Notes: a model not told the origin generated them from the letters alone. Counted from the stretch's first letter, positions 8,241 to 18,390 are shown. The stretch: 64,000 nt of DNA from Streptosporangium sandarakinum (GCF_013409935.1 NZ_JACCCO010000003.1:1302001-1366000); one strand, 5' to 3'. Numbers and translations are program-made.

Positions 8241-9038
8241 TCATGATCCGGACCGTCCCGCCGGTCCGGGCCGTTCCACGACGTAGCCGGCCCGGCGGTC
8301 GAAGCCGGTGACCAGGGCGCCCTCCGTCAGCAGCCCGCCCAGCACCTCCCGTACGGCGTGCCGCCACGCCCGGGCCGCGTCCGGGTCGGCCCGGCGCAGC
8401 GCCTCGACGTCCTCGGGCACCGCCACCAGCACGGTACGGGCCCCGGCCCAGGCCCCGGCCGGGACCGGCGACGGCAGGCCGTCCAGGACGGTCAGGCCGG
8501 TCACCGCGTCCGCGGGCACCTCCGGGACGTACGGTTCGCCCCGCGCGGCGGCCAGCACGCGCGGCTCCGAAAGGTGCCATACGGCGAGCAGCCGGTCCGA
8601 CTCGTCCCCGGCGTTGATCGCGTCGTCCATGGCCCCGTAGAACGACGGGAGGTACTCCTCGGCGTGGGCGCCGAGCTTGGCGAGGTTGAAGTGGGCGTTG
8701 CGGCGCACCAGCGGGTCGTAGGTCCAGGTGACGCGGTCCAGGCCCCGCTCCAGCGCCCAGGCGCGCTGGTGCAGCTTCAGCGCGAGGCCGGCGCCGCGGC
8801 CGGGGAGGGCGCCGGTGACGTGGGAGTGCAGCGCACGGCCGATCGGGGCGGCCAGGAACGCCACCGACGCCCCCGTCAGCCGCCCGCCCTCGTAGGCGCC
8901 CGCGACGTAGTTGCCCGCGTGCGACAGCGCCCGCATCAGCTCCGCCGTGATCGGCCGGTTGCCCGGATCGGGGTGCCAGATCGCGTCGAACAGCCGCACG
9001 GCGTCCTCGAACTCCCCGACGTCGCGCAGCTCGCGCAC
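8241..9038 (-). CDS. GNAT-superfamily acyltransferase (COG3375-like), probable partner of NSAR
   Basis: About 265 residues beginning VRELRDVGEFEDAVRLFDAIW. Features typical of the COG3375 GNAT group are ISAELMRAL-like ITAELMRALSHAGNYVAGAY, SHVTGALPGRGAGLALKLHQRAWAL (acyl-CoA-binding loop) and RVTWTYDPLVRRNAHFNLAKLGA. In Geobacillus and relatives a GNAT protein next to NSAR is a succinyl-CoA:D-amino-acid succinyltransferase; that assignment here rests on context. The start is uncertain. GTG 9038 has GGAGG ten bases upstream and coincides with the domain start. GTG 9089 is possible but its GGGGAGG abuts the codon. The first gene of a two-gene unit with the racemase. Confidence 0.75.
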   Translation of the reverse strand: MRELRDVGEFEDAVRLFDAIWHPDPGNRPITAELMRALSHAGNYVAGAYEGGRLTGASVAFLAAPIGRALHSHVTGALPGRGAGLALKLHQRAWALERGLDRVTWTYDPLVRRNAHFNLAKLGAHAEEYLPSFYGAMDDAINAGDESDRLLAVWHLSEPRVLAAARGEPYVPEVPADAVTGLTVLDGLPSPVPAGAWAGARTVLVAVPEDVEALRRADPDAARAWRHAVREVLGGLLTEGALVTGFDRRAGYVVERPGPAGRSGS

Positions 9039-9130
9039 GTCGAGGCCGCCTCCATCACCCGTGCCGACCCCTGTGACCAGCTCGCTCACCTCCCCCAAGG
9101 GAGCGTAGCGCGGGTTCCCGGCGCGGGTTC

Positions 9131-9589
9131 CTACGCCGTCTCCGGCGCCTCGTCCCGCTCCGTCCGGGCCCGCCGTCCCGGCACCCCGGCCGCCCGCTCC
9201 GGCGCGTCCTCTCGATCCGGTGTGTCCTCCCGGTCCGGTACGGCGTCGGGGTGGGCGGCGAGGAACCGGTCGAGCACCTCCTCGGGGACGCGGCCCCGGA
9301 CCGGCACCTCCAGGCCCTGCTCGCGGGCCCACTCGCGGACGTCGGTGGTGGTGTGCCCGCGCAGGCGGACGGGGGAGTCGGCGGGCCGCCGCGCCCGCGA
9401 CGCCTGCCTGACCTCCCGGGAGCTCTCCAGGACCTTCTCGATCAGGCCGAGGGCCTCGCGCAGCCGCCGCTGGTTGTCGTCGGACAGGTCGATGGCGAAG
9501 GTCCGGTTCAGCAGGGAGAACTCCCGCCTCGCCACGTCGGTGCCCTCGGAGTGGTCGAGGTCGTCGACCAGGATCACCTTCTGCGCCAC
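9131..9589 (-). CDS. Lsr2-family nucleoid-associated protein
   Basis: A 152-residue protein. Residues 1-60 (MAQKVILVDDLDHSEGTDVA...FAIDLSDDNQRRLREAL) are the Lsr2 dimerisation domain. Residues 84-112 (VREWAREQGLEVPVRGRVPEEVLDRF) are the DNA-binding domain, with its AT-hook-like RGR at 98-100. Lsr2 bridges AT-rich DNA and silences acquired genes. Unlike typical ~110-residue Lsr2, this one has a ~40-residue charged tail with DRED repeats, suggesting a paralogue. GTG 9589 is chosen from homology and a GGAAAGGGG ribosome site. It stands alone, 95 bp upstream of and co-oriented with the GNAT/racemase pair. Confidence 0.9.
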   Translation of the reverse strand: MAQKVILVDDLDHSEGTDVARREFSLLNRTFAIDLSDDNQRRLREALGLIEKVLESSREVRQASRARRPADSPVRLRGHTTTDVREWAREQGLEVPVRGRVPEEVLDRFLAAHPDAVPDREDTPDREDAPERAAGVPGRRARTERDEAPETA

Positions 9590-9909
9590 GGCCGGCCCCT
9601 TTCCGGTGAGCTGCGTTCCGTCTCGGTCACGAGCGGGCATCATGCCGCGCCCCGCGGGGCCGTTCACGCACTTGACGGGCTCTTTGCCGCTTCCTGACCC
9701 GTTGGCGGGTAGCCTCCCTGGACGTCCCCCGCGCGGCCGGAGCGGGCGCGCCGTGCCAGAGAGAGGCTCTCCAGGGCCCCCGAGGGGCAATGAAGGAAAG
9801 TTACAGGATTCTCACAACGCCTGGAGATTATTGACGCCCCTCGTGGGGCGACCATAGGGTCCGGTCAACCCCGGCTATCCCGGCCACGTAAGCCCCAACG
9901 GAGTGGTTC
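9590..9909. other. Intergenic region upstream of ABC operon
   Basis: About 320 bp between divergent lsr2 and the first ABC operon. It holds a probable promoter for the operon (see 9831-9860) and the undefined lsr2 promoter. No gene or strong operator palindrome was seen. Confidence 0.5.
9831..9860 (+). promoter_or_regulatory. Probable sigma-70-type promoter of ABC operon 1
   Basis: TTGACG at 9831-9836 and TAGGGT at 9855-9860, spaced 18 bp, match actinobacterial housekeeping promoters. The predicted start would be about 40 bp before the ribosome site of the substrate-binding protein gene. It comes from inspection only. Confidence 0.5.
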
Positions 9910-11730
9910 ATGAAGCGACTAGCGGCCGTAGCGGCACTGCTCGGCCTCGCCGCCGTCACGGCGTGCAGCGGCAACACCGGAGACAAGTCCGCCGCCGGCG
10001 GCACCGGTGGGGGTGGTGGCCTCTACACCACGATCGACGGCAACAAGCCCGGCCTCGACGTCAACGGCCCGTTCAACCCGTGGAGCCCCAAGGGCAACGC
10101 GTTCGCCGGCTACAACGTCATGAAGCTCGCCTGGACGAAGAACCACCTGACCGACCCGAACCAGTTCTACCCGGGCATCGCGGCGAGCTGGGAGATCGCG
10201 CCGGACAACTCCTCGATCACCCTGCACCTGCAGCCGAACAACAAGTGGTCCGACGGCAAGCCGGTCACCGCCGAGGACGTCAAGTTCTCCATCGCCCTCG
10301 CCTACACCCAGGGCAGCACCGCCTTCGCCATCACCCCGGGCGCGGCCGGCGCGGCCTCCGAGGTCGAGGTGGTCGACGACAAGACCGTCAAGATCACCCA
10401 GGACATGAAGAACCCCAGCGTCACGTTCGTGCGCGGCGTCATGGACAGTGCGGTCGTGCCCAAGCACGTCTGGGAGAGCGTGCTGCCCGCCGACTTCTGG
10501 GACAAGCTCAAGGCCGCCCGCGGCGAGGGCGCCGACGCCGACAAGGCCCGCGAGGAGATCACCGCGCTGGCGGAGAAGGTCCTCGCCTTCGCCCCGCCCA
10601 AGGACGTCTCCGCCGGCCCCTACACGCTGGAGCGGATGAACCCCGGCGAGGCGCTGCTGGTCAAGAACAAGAACTTCTACAACGCCGCGAACGTCGGCCC
10701 CGACCAGGTCAAGCTGCTCAACTACACCGGCAACGAGCAGATCTGGAACTACCTCATCGCCGGCAAGCTCGACAGCGCGCCGTTCACCGCGGTGCCCACC
10801 GACGTGATGAAGCGCATCTCCGCCACGCCCGGCAACGGCGTCGTCAAGGGCTTCTCCCCGGTGGCGCTGGGCCTGGCGTTCAACCAGTCCAAGAAGCCCT
10901 ACGACAACGTCCACGTGCGGCGCGGCCTGGCCTACCTGATCAACCGCGACGAGATCACCAAGATCGCCTCTCCCGAGGGCGGCACCCCGGCCGTCACCAC
11001 CACCGGCATCCACCAGAAGCCCGCCGCCGACTGGCTCGGCGACGAGCTCGGCAAGCTGGAGCCCTACAAGCTGGACGTGGCCAAGGCCGAGGAGGAGTTC
11101 AAGGAGGCCGGCCTCAAGAAGGAGGGCGGCAAGTGGACGCTGCCCGACGGCAAGCCGTGGAAGTTCACCATCAACGTCCCGGCGCCGTTCTCCGACTGGG
11201 TCTCCGGCGCCAAGGCGATCACCAGCCAGCTCAACGCGGCCGGCATCGACGCCGAGGTCCTGAGCGTCGCCGACTACCCGATCTACCTGGAGGAGCTCGC
11301 GGCCGGCAAGTACGACGTCGGGTTCTGGCTGATCGCACTCGGGCCCGCGCCGTACAACATCTTCCAGCGCCTCTACGGTCCCTCCAACGGCTGGTCGATC
11401 CTCGGTGGCAAGGTCAAGCACGCCGAGGCCGGCAAGAGCGGCAACTGGATGGGCGGCCCCGAGACCATCGAGGTCGACGGCGAGAAGATCAATCCCGGTG
11501 AGCTGACCGCCCAGCTGAACACCGTCTCCGGTGACGAGCAGAAGGCCATCGTCGGCAAGCTCGCCAAGGCGGCCAACCAGGACCTGCCGGTGGTCCAGCT
11601 CTGGGACTACGTCAACACGCAGTTCGTCAACACCAACCGTTTCACCGGCTTCCCGGAGAACGAGAGTGACCTGCTCCGCCAGCCCGCCGGCGTGTGGATC
11701 CAGCTCGGCATGGTCAAGAAGAAGCAGTAA
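9910..11730 (+). CDS. ABC transporter substrate-binding lipoprotein (SBP_bac_5)
   Basis: A 606-residue lipoprotein. The signal peptide ends in a lipobox (LAAVTAC, Cys19). A long family-5 periplasmic-binding fold follows, with the hallmark SDGKPVTAEDVKFSI near residues 115-130 and GPYTLERMNPGEALLVKNKNF in the middle. Family 5 includes dipeptide, oligopeptide, nickel and beta-oligosaccharide binders. The N-terminal sequence (FNPWSPKGNAFAGYN) and the ATPases of this operon resemble oligosaccharide-type systems more than classical Dpp, but the ligand is not readable from sequence. First gene of a five-gene importer, preceded by a promoter at 9831-9860. Given the neighbouring namZ/murQ, muropeptides or amino-sugar oligomers are candidates. 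Confidence 0.9.
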   Translation: MKRLAAVAALLGLAAVTACSGNTGDKSAAGGTGGGGGLYTTIDGNKPGLDVNGPFNPWSPKGNAFAGYNVMKLAWTKNHLTDPNQFYPGIAASWEIAPDNSSITLHLQPNNKWSDGKPVTAEDVKFSIALAYTQGSTAFAITPGAAGAASEVEVVDDKTVKITQDMKNPSVTFVRGVMDSAVVPKHVWESVLPADFWDKLKAARGEGADADKAREEITALAEKVLAFAPPKDVSAGPYTLERMNPGEALLVKNKNFYNAANVGPDQVKLLNYTGNEQIWNYLIAGKLDSAPFTAVPTDVMKRISATPGNGVVKGFSPVALGLAFNQSKKPYDNVHVRRGLAYLINRDEITKIASPEGGTPAVTTTGIHQKPAADWLGDELGKLEPYKLDVAKAEEEFKEAGLKKEGGKWTLPDGKPWKFTINVPAPFSDWVSGAKAITSQLNAAGIDAEVLSVADYPIYLEELAAGKYDVGFWLIALGPAPYNIFQRLYGPSNGWSILGGKVKHAEAGKSGNWMGGPETIEVDGEKINPGELTAQLNTVSGDEQKAIVGKLAKAANQDLPVVQLWDYVNTQFVNTNRFTGFPENESDLLRQPAGVWIQLGMVKKKQ

Positions 11731-11733
11731 CGC

Positions 11734-12741
11734 ATGACGGTGCTCATTCGACGGCTCGCGGGTCACCTGGCCCGCGGGCTCGTCATGATCCTGATCGTCA
11801 CCACGGTCAGCTTCTTCGTCATCCGCAGCGTCCCCGGCGACCCCATGGCCGCCAAGTACGAGAAGCTGGTCGAGCAGGGCATGTCCCCCGAGGCCGCGCA
11901 GCGGGCCGTCGAGGTCCTCTACGGCTTCGCCCCGTCGGGCGGCCTGTGGCAGCAGTACGTGGACTACATGACCGGCCTGTTCCGCCTCGACCTGGGCCAG
12001 TCGCTCACCATCCCGGGCGTGGGCGTGTCCACCGTGCTGTTCTCCGCGGCGAAGTGGACGATCCTGCCCGTGCTGGCCGGCACGCTGCTGAGCTTCCTGA
12101 TCGGCGTCATCCTCGGCGTCTACGCCGCGGTCCGCCGCTCCGGCAGGCTCGGCGACGCCCTGGCGATCTCCGGGTCGCTGCTGCACGGCGTCCCGCAGTA
12201 CGTGCTCGCGCTGCTGCTGATGGCGGTCTTCACGACGCTGATCCCGATCCTGCCGGCGGGCGGCACCGCCGACATCATGTACGAGCCGGGCCTCAACGCC
12301 GGCTACATCGGCTCGCTGATCGAGTACGCCACGCTGCCGGTGCTGACCTACGCGCTGGCCTCCTACGGCGGCTGGATCCTGGCGATGAAGTCGAGCGTGG
12401 TCACCGTACTCGGCGACGACTTCATCCTCGCCGCCGAACTGCGCGGCATGAAGCGCGGCATCGTCTTCCGCTACATCGCGCGCAACGCGATCCTGCCGCT
12501 GTTCACGATCCTGGCCCTGTCGCTGGGCACGCTGTTCGGTGGCGCGATCTTCATCGAGCGGATCTTCAACTACCCCGGCCTGGGGCTGATGCTCATCGAC
12601 AGCATCACCAACCGTGACTACGCCCTGATGGGCGGGGCGTTCCTACTGATCACCGGGGCGATCATCGTCGCGAACATCATGGCCGACCTGTTCTACACCG
12701 TCATCGACCCGCGGGTGCGCGGCGGCGAGGGGGCCCCATGA
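11734..12741 (+). CDS. ABC transporter permease (DppB/OppB type)
   Basis: A 335-residue permease beginning MTVLIRRLAGHLARGLVMILIVTTVSFFVIRSVPGDP, the typical first helix and PGDP motif of DppB-type subunits. The EAA-type cytoplasmic loop that docks to the ATPase is visible as ELRGMKRGIVFRYIARNAILPLFT. About six membrane helices. It follows the binding protein by 3 bp and overlaps the next permease by 4 bp (ATGA), so translation is probably coupled. Confidence 0.92.
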   Translation: MTVLIRRLAGHLARGLVMILIVTTVSFFVIRSVPGDPMAAKYEKLVEQGMSPEAAQRAVEVLYGFAPSGGLWQQYVDYMTGLFRLDLGQSLTIPGVGVSTVLFSAAKWTILPVLAGTLLSFLIGVILGVYAAVRRSGRLGDALAISGSLLHGVPQYVLALLLMAVFTTLIPILPAGGTADIMYEPGLNAGYIGSLIEYATLPVLTYALASYGGWILAMKSSVVTVLGDDFILAAELRGMKRGIVFRYIARNAILPLFTILALSLGTLFGGAIFIERIFNYPGLGLMLIDSITNRDYALMGGAFLLITGAIIVANIMADLFYTVIDPRVRGGEGAP

Positions 12742-13670
12742 CAGCGCAGACCATCACGGCGGCCGGCGGCGCCGCGGGCGGCGCCGGTCCGGGCACCGGA
12801 CGCGCGGCCCTGCGCCGCAACTTCTGGCGCGGCGTCTGGCGGGTACTGCGGCGCAAGCCCAGCCGCATGCTCGGCGCGGTCATCGTGGCCGGGTTCGCCC
12901 TCATGGGCGTGTTCGGGCCGATGTTCTACCCCGACCACCTGCCCCGCGACACCGCCGCGCTGTACGCGCCGCCGAGCTGGGAGCACCCCTTCGGCACCGA
13001 CTTCGAGGGCACCGACGTGCTCGCGCTGCTCATCACCGGGTCGCGCTACGTCCTGCTGACCGCCCTGGTCACCGCGGTCATCACGGTGGTGCTCGGCGCG
13101 GCGATCGGGCTGTTCGCCGGGTTCCGGCGCGGCCGCTGGGACACCGTGCTCATGCGGATCACCGACATGAAGCTCACCATCCCCGGCCTGCCGCTGCTGC
13201 TGGTGCTGTCCACGGTGTGGAAGTTCACCAGCGCCCTCGAGATGGGCCTGGTGCTCGGCCTGCTCGGCTGGGGCGGCGTGGCGCGGGCGGTGCGCTCGCA
13301 GACCCTGTCGCTGCGCGAGCGCGGCTTCATCGAGGCCGCCCGCGGCCTCGGGCTGTCCACCACGCACATCATCGGCCGCGAGCTGCTGCCCAGCATGGCC
13401 CCCTTCATCGCGATGAACATGCTCATCTCCGTCACCGGCGCGGTGTACGCCCAGGTCGGCCTGTTCTTCCTGGGTGTGCTGCCGTTCGACGCCAACAACT
13501 GGGGCGTGATGCTCAACCTCGCGGTGTTCGGGGGAGGGGCGATGTCGTCGCCGGCCGCGCTGCCGTACCTCATGGCGCCGCTGCTGGCGATCCTGCTGCT
13601 CACCCTGGGCATCGTGCTCGTCGTCGACGCGATGGACGAGATCTTCAACCCCCGCCTGCGTGAGGAGTGA
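12738..13670 (+). CDS. ABC transporter permease (DppC/OppC type)
   Basis: A 310-residue permease. It has the DppC N-terminal cytoplasmic lead with RVLRRKPSRMLGAVIVAGFALMG, the HPFGTDFEGTDVLALLITGSRYVLL segment that marks DppC subunits, and the EAARGLGLSTTHIIGRELLPSM ATPase-docking loop. The C-terminus is the usual FNPRLREE. It pairs with the upstream DppB-type subunit to form the membrane pore. It overlaps the preceding gene by 4 bp and is followed 4 bp later by the ATPase gene. Confidence 0.92.
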   Translation: MTAQTITAAGGAAGGAGPGTGRAALRRNFWRGVWRVLRRKPSRMLGAVIVAGFALMGVFGPMFYPDHLPRDTAALYAPPSWEHPFGTDFEGTDVLALLITGSRYVLLTALVTAVITVVLGAAIGLFAGFRRGRWDTVLMRITDMKLTIPGLPLLLVLSTVWKFTSALEMGLVLGLLGWGGVARAVRSQTLSLRERGFIEAARGLGLSTTHIIGRELLPSMAPFIAMNMLISVTGAVYAQVGLFFLGVLPFDANNWGVMLNLAVFGGGAMSSPAALPYLMAPLLAILLLTLGIVLVVDAMDEIFNPRLREE

Positions 13671-13674
13671 CCGG

Positions 13675-14888
<1,214 letters not shown>

Positions 14889-14892
<4 letters not shown>

Positions 14893-15899
14893 TCACCGGG
14901 CAGAACATCACCAAGACCTTCAAACAGCGCGGCGGCGTGCTCGCCGGCCGCGAGGTGAGGGCGCTGCGCGGCGTCGACTTCACCATCCCCAAGGGCGGGG
15001 CGGTGTCGTTCATCGGCGAGTCCGGCTGCGGCAAGACGACGCTGGGCCGCATCATCGCCGGGCTGGAGACCTACGACTCCGGCGAGATCACCATCGACGG
15101 CACCCCGATGTCGTCGCTGCGGCCCCGGAAGCGCCAGCCGCACTTCCGGCGGATCCAGATGATCCACCAGGACCCGTACTCGGCGCTCAACCCGACCCGC
15201 ACCATCCACCAGACGCTGGACGCGCCGCTGTCGCTGCGCGCCGGGCAGACCGGACGGCCCCGCTCGTGGGTCGACGAGCGCGCCGAGGAGCTGCTGGCGC
15301 TGGTCGGGCTGGACCCGGGCTACGTGCTGCCGCGCTACCCGCACCAGCTGTCCGGCGGCATGCGGCAGCGCGTGGTCATCGCCCGCGCGCTGACCGTGGA
15401 CCCGGAGATGCTCGTCGCCGACGAGGCCGTCTCCATGATCGACGTCTCGCTCCGGCTGGGCATCCTCGCGCTGCTGAAGGACCTGCGCGAGCGGCTCGGC
15501 GTGAGCGTGCTGTTCATCACCCACGACGTGGCGACCGCCCGCTACATCGGCGACGACGGCGAGCTCTACGTCATCTACCGCGGGCAGGTCATCGAGCGGG
15601 GGAACGTGGACACGATCATCTCCGCGCCCGTCCACCCCTACACCCAGTCGCTGCTGTCGGCGATCCCGGTGCTGCACGGCCTGGAGCGGCCGGGCGAGCA
15701 GCCGGTGGTGCCGACCGAGGCGCTGAACGAGAGCCACCACGACGCGGGCTGCCTGTTCGCCCGGCGCTGCCCGTTCCGCACCGACCGCTGCGAGAGCGAG
15801 CCGCCGGTGCTGGGCCGGGACGAGGAGTTCCCGCAGGAGCACGCCTGCTTCCACCCTCGGCGCCGCGACGTCGTGGCCACACCGATCGAGCGAGGGTGA
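14889..15899 (+). CDS. ABC transporter ATP-binding protein (DppF/OppF type)
   Basis: A 336-residue ATPase starting at a GTG that overlaps the previous stop by 4 bp. Walker A is GESGCGKTT (43-51), the Q-loop MIHQDPYSALNP, the signature [15 protein letters not shown], and Walker B MLVADEAVSMIDVS, where the usual DEPV/T is replaced by DEAV. The C-terminal CLFARRCPFRTDRC Cys pattern is typical of OppF proteins. It is the second nucleotide-binding subunit of importer 1 and is followed 5 bp later by a GNAT gene. Confidence 0.92.
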
Positions 15900-15904
15900 G
15901 AGCG

Positions 15905-16906
15905 ATGGTGAGTCCCGTGGGAGGCGACGGCACGTTCGCCGTGCCCGGCACGTCCGGCGCGTCCGCGGCCGGGAACCCGGCGGGCGCCCCCGGGGTTCCG
16001 GGCGAGGCCCGGGGAGTCCCCGGGGCCGGGATCCGCGAGGCCGGCCCGGACGACGCGGCGGCGCTCGGCGAGCTGGCCGCCGCCGCGCTCACCCTGGACG
16101 CGGCCGAGGCCCCGGACCTGGTGGCGAGCCTGTCCGCGCCGCCGCCGGAACGCCGCTGGACCGCACTGGTCACCGGCGACCTCACCGGCGTCGTCTTCGC
16201 CTCCGTCTCCGGACGCGACCCGTCGGCCGGGCACATCGACCTGCTGGCCGTACACCCCCGCGCGCGGGGCGCCGGGCGGGGCCGCGCGCTGGTCGCCGCG
16301 GCCGAGGAGTGGCTGCGCGGACAGGGGGCGGCCGAGGCCCGCTTCGCGGGCAACCCGCCCTGCTACGCCTGGCCCGGGATCGACGTGCGCTACACCCCCG
16401 CGGCGGCCCTCGCCGAGAGGATGGGCTACGAGCGCTACGACGTCGCCTGGAACATGACCGCCGGTCTGGCCGCCGACGCCGACCTGTCCACCGACGCCGA
16501 CGCCGCCCGGCTGGCGGAGTCGGGCGTCGAGCTCCGCGAGGCCCGCACGGCCGGCCCCGATGACCGCGACGCGCTGCTCGCCTTCGTCCGCGAGCACTGG
16601 AACGACAACTGGGCCTGGGAGGCCGAGCACGCCGGCGGCTGCCACTACGCCGTGCGCGGTTCGGAGATCATCGGCTTCGCCGCCTGGGGCGCCAGGCCCG
16701 CCTGGTTCGGCCCGATGGGCACCGCCCCGGCCGCGCGCGGGCTGGGCGTCGGCCGGGTGCTGCTGCGCCGCTGCCTGGCCGAGCAGCGGGCGGCGGGCCA
16801 GGAGAGCGCGCAGATCGGCTGGGTGGGACCGCTGGGGTTCTACTCCCGGGCGGCGGGCGCGCGAGCCGAGCGGGTCTTCTGGCTCTACCGCCGCACCCTG
16901 CGGTGA
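15905..16906 (+). CDS. Two-domain GNAT N-acetyltransferase
   Basis: A 333-residue protein with two GNAT folds in tandem. The first spans about residues 40-180, with HIDLLAVHPRARGAGRGRALVAAAEEW as the acetyl-CoA loop. The second spans about 210-333, with FGPMGTAPAARGLGVGRVLLRRCL. The first ~40 residues are Gly/Ala/Pro low complexity. Substrate unknown. The gene starts 5 bp after the ATPase and ends the importer operon, so it may acetylate an imported amino compound or a derivative. The convergent neighbour is namZ, which suggests but does not prove an amino-sugar or muropeptide link. Confidence 0.85.
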   Translation: MVSPVGGDGTFAVPGTSGASAAGNPAGAPGVPGEARGVPGAGIREAGPDDAAALGELAAAALTLDAAEAPDLVASLSAPPPERRWTALVTGDLTGVVFASVSGRDPSAGHIDLLAVHPRARGAGRGRALVAAAEEWLRGQGAAEARFAGNPPCYAWPGIDVRYTPAAALAERMGYERYDVAWNMTAGLAADADLSTDADAARLAESGVELREARTAGPDDRDALLAFVREHWNDNWAWEAEHAGGCHYAVRGSEIIGFAAWGARPAWFGPMGTAPAARGLGVGRVLLRRCLAEQRAAGQESAQIGWVGPLGFYSRAAGARAERVFWLYRRTLR

Positions 16907-17048
16907 CGGCCGGATGTCAACGGCCCGAACACCGGCGGCCCGCGGACCGGAACGCCGAGGGGCGCCGGTCCGGGCCGGTGAGGGCGACGGGCCGGCGGGT
17001 CACGGGTCAGCGGGTCACGGGCCGGCGGGGCCGGTGCCCCGCCGGTTC

Positions 17049-17084
17049 GCGGAATCCGCGGAATCCGCGGAATCCGTGGAATCT
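17049..17084. repeat. Four tandem copies of a 9-bp unit
   Basis: GCGGAATCC repeated at 17049, 17058 and 17067, with a diverged fourth copy (GTGGAATCT) at 17076. It lies in the non-coding space between convergent genes, immediately before a terminator hairpin. Confidence 0.8.
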
Positions 17085-17086
17085 GC

Positions 17087-17113
17087 GGTCCGCGGGCCGG
17101 TGACCCGCGGACC
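17087..17113. terminator. Bidirectional terminator hairpin
   Basis: GGTCCGCGGG (17087-17096), a 7-nt loop and CCCGCGGACC (17104-17113) form a perfect 10-bp stem. It sits between the convergent GNAT and namZ genes, 8 bp from the end of namZ. Confidence 0.6.
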
Positions 17114-17120
17114 CGCGGGA

Positions 17121-18323
17121 TCAGCGGTAGAGGAGCGGGTCGCCGCCCGTCCAGACCTCCGGGTGGCACGGCGGCGGGCACAGCCCGCGCGGGTCGTCCC
17201 CGGCGTCCAGGACGCGGCGCAGCGAGTCCGACCCCCACAGCAGGTCGGTGAAGTACGGCCGGGCGTTCTCCCCGGCCGGCCCGGCGTTCCCCTCGCCCTG
17301 CCCGGTCTCCTCGCCCGGCCCGGCGTCACCGCGCCGCCAGGCGAACTCCTCCGGGTGCAGCGAGCGCGCCAGGTGCAGCATCGCGAGCCCCGTCAGCACC
17401 GGCCGGAACGCCCCGGCGTCGTGCACGTGGAGTTGCACGCCCCGCACGGCCACACCCGCGTGCTTGCGGAAGGCCGGGGTGAACCACGCGTCGCGGAACC
17501 GTACCCCCGGCAGGTCCAGGGCGTTCAGCCCGGCGGCGAACCGCTCGTCGAGGTAGGGCGCGCCGACCAGCTCGAAGGGGCGGGTCGTGCCGCGGCCCTC
17601 CGACAGGTTCGTGCCCTCGAACAGGCCGGTGCCGGGGTAGACCAGCGCGGTGTCCGGGGTCGGCATGTTCGCCGAGGGCATCACCCAGGGCAGGCCGGTG
17701 GCCGCGTGCGGCATGTCGCGCCGCCACCCCTCGGCCGCGACGACCAGCAGGTCCGCGCCGATGGAACGGTTGACGTGCCGCGCCAGCTCGCCCGCGGTCA
17801 GCCCGTGCCGCAGCGGGATCGCCGCGCGCCCCACGAAGCTGGCGAAGGCGGGGTCGAGGAGCGGCCCCTCCGCGACGGTCCCGCCGAGCGGGTTGGGCCG
17901 GTCCAGTACGGCGAAGCGCACCCCGAGCCGCGCGGCGGAGGCCATGAGGTCGTACATCGTCCAGACGTAGGTGTAGAACCGCGTCCCGATGTCGGCGATG
18001 TCGAAGACGAGGGTGTCGACCTTCGCCGCCTCCACCAGCTCGTCCAGGGCCGCGCTCCCGGCGCCGTAGGTGTCGAGGACCGGCAGGCCGGTGGCCGGGT
18101 CGGTGCCCGCCGCCTCGCCGTGACCGTCCTGGGCGGCGCCGCGCACCCCGTGCTCCGGGCTGAACAGCGCGGTCACCGGCACGCCCGCCGACAGCAGGGC
18201 GGTCACGCCCGGGGTGAGGTCGGGCAGCACCCCGGTGGGGTTGGTGACGAGGCCGATCCGCCCACCGCCGAGGAGGTCGGGGTCGTGAACAACTCGTTCG
18301 ATTCCGGTCCGCACGAGTGACAT
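17121..18323 (-). CDS. namZ: Exo-beta-N-acetylmuramidase NamZ (DUF1343)
   Basis: A ~400-residue cytoplasmic protein of the DUF1343 family. It has a Rossmann-like N-terminal domain with GRIGLVTNPTGV and the conserved ALFSPEHGVRG (Glu57, the putative catalytic position), then VFDIADIGTRFYTYVWTMY, LDRPNPLGG, and a C-terminal domain with ALVYPGTGLFEGTNLSEGRGTTRPFE. The B. subtilis homologue (YbbC/NamZ) releases MurNAc from the non-reducing end of peptidoglycan fragments. It is divergent from murQ, sharing a 68-bp promoter region with a putative operator. The start is uncertain: ATG 18323 and ATG 18335 both lack a proper ribosome site, so a leaderless transcript is possible. A Gly/Glu-rich insertion lies near residue 345. 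Confidence 0.9.
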   Translation of the reverse strand: MSLVRTGIERVVHDPDLLGGGRIGLVTNPTGVLPDLTPGVTALLSAGVPVTALFSPEHGVRGAAQDGHGEAAGTDPATGLPVLDTYGAGSAALDELVEAAKVDTLVFDIADIGTRFYTYVWTMYDLMASAARLGVRFAVLDRPNPLGGTVAEGPLLDPAFASFVGRAAIPLRHGLTAGELARHVNRSIGADLLVVAAEGWRRDMPHAATGLPWVMPSANMPTPDTALVYPGTGLFEGTNLSEGRGTTRPFELVGAPYLDERFAAGLNALDLPGVRFRDAWFTPAFRKHAGVAVRGVQLHVHDAGAFRPVLTGLAMLHLARSLHPEEFAWRRGDAGPGEETGQGEGNAGPAGENARPYFTDLLWGSDSLRRVLDAGDDPRGLCPPPCHPEVWTGGDPLLYR

Positions 18324-18341
18324 CGCTCCATTCATAGAAGA

Positions 18342-18375
18342 TAATTTGCAGAATAGAAGACTTTGGTGAAAATTA
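18342..18375. promoter_or_regulatory. Putative operator between namZ and murQ
   Basis: An AT-rich inverted repeat: TAATTTGCAG (18342-18351), 14 bp, then GTGAAAATTA (18366-18375). It lies in the 68-bp divergent promoter region. A similar element is found between the amino-sugar kinase and anmK genes (50339-50371). A nearby RpiR/MurR-like regulator is a candidate binder. Inferred from sequence likeness only. Confidence 0.45.
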
Positions 18376-18390
18376 GCGACATGGGGCGTC

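Noticed and set aside
9919-12186. Very long open frame antisense to ABC operon 1
   Set aside because: It has the Val/Leu/Gly/Asp/Arg composition typical of GC-rich shadows and no recognisable domain. The sense strand encodes a clear binding protein and permease.
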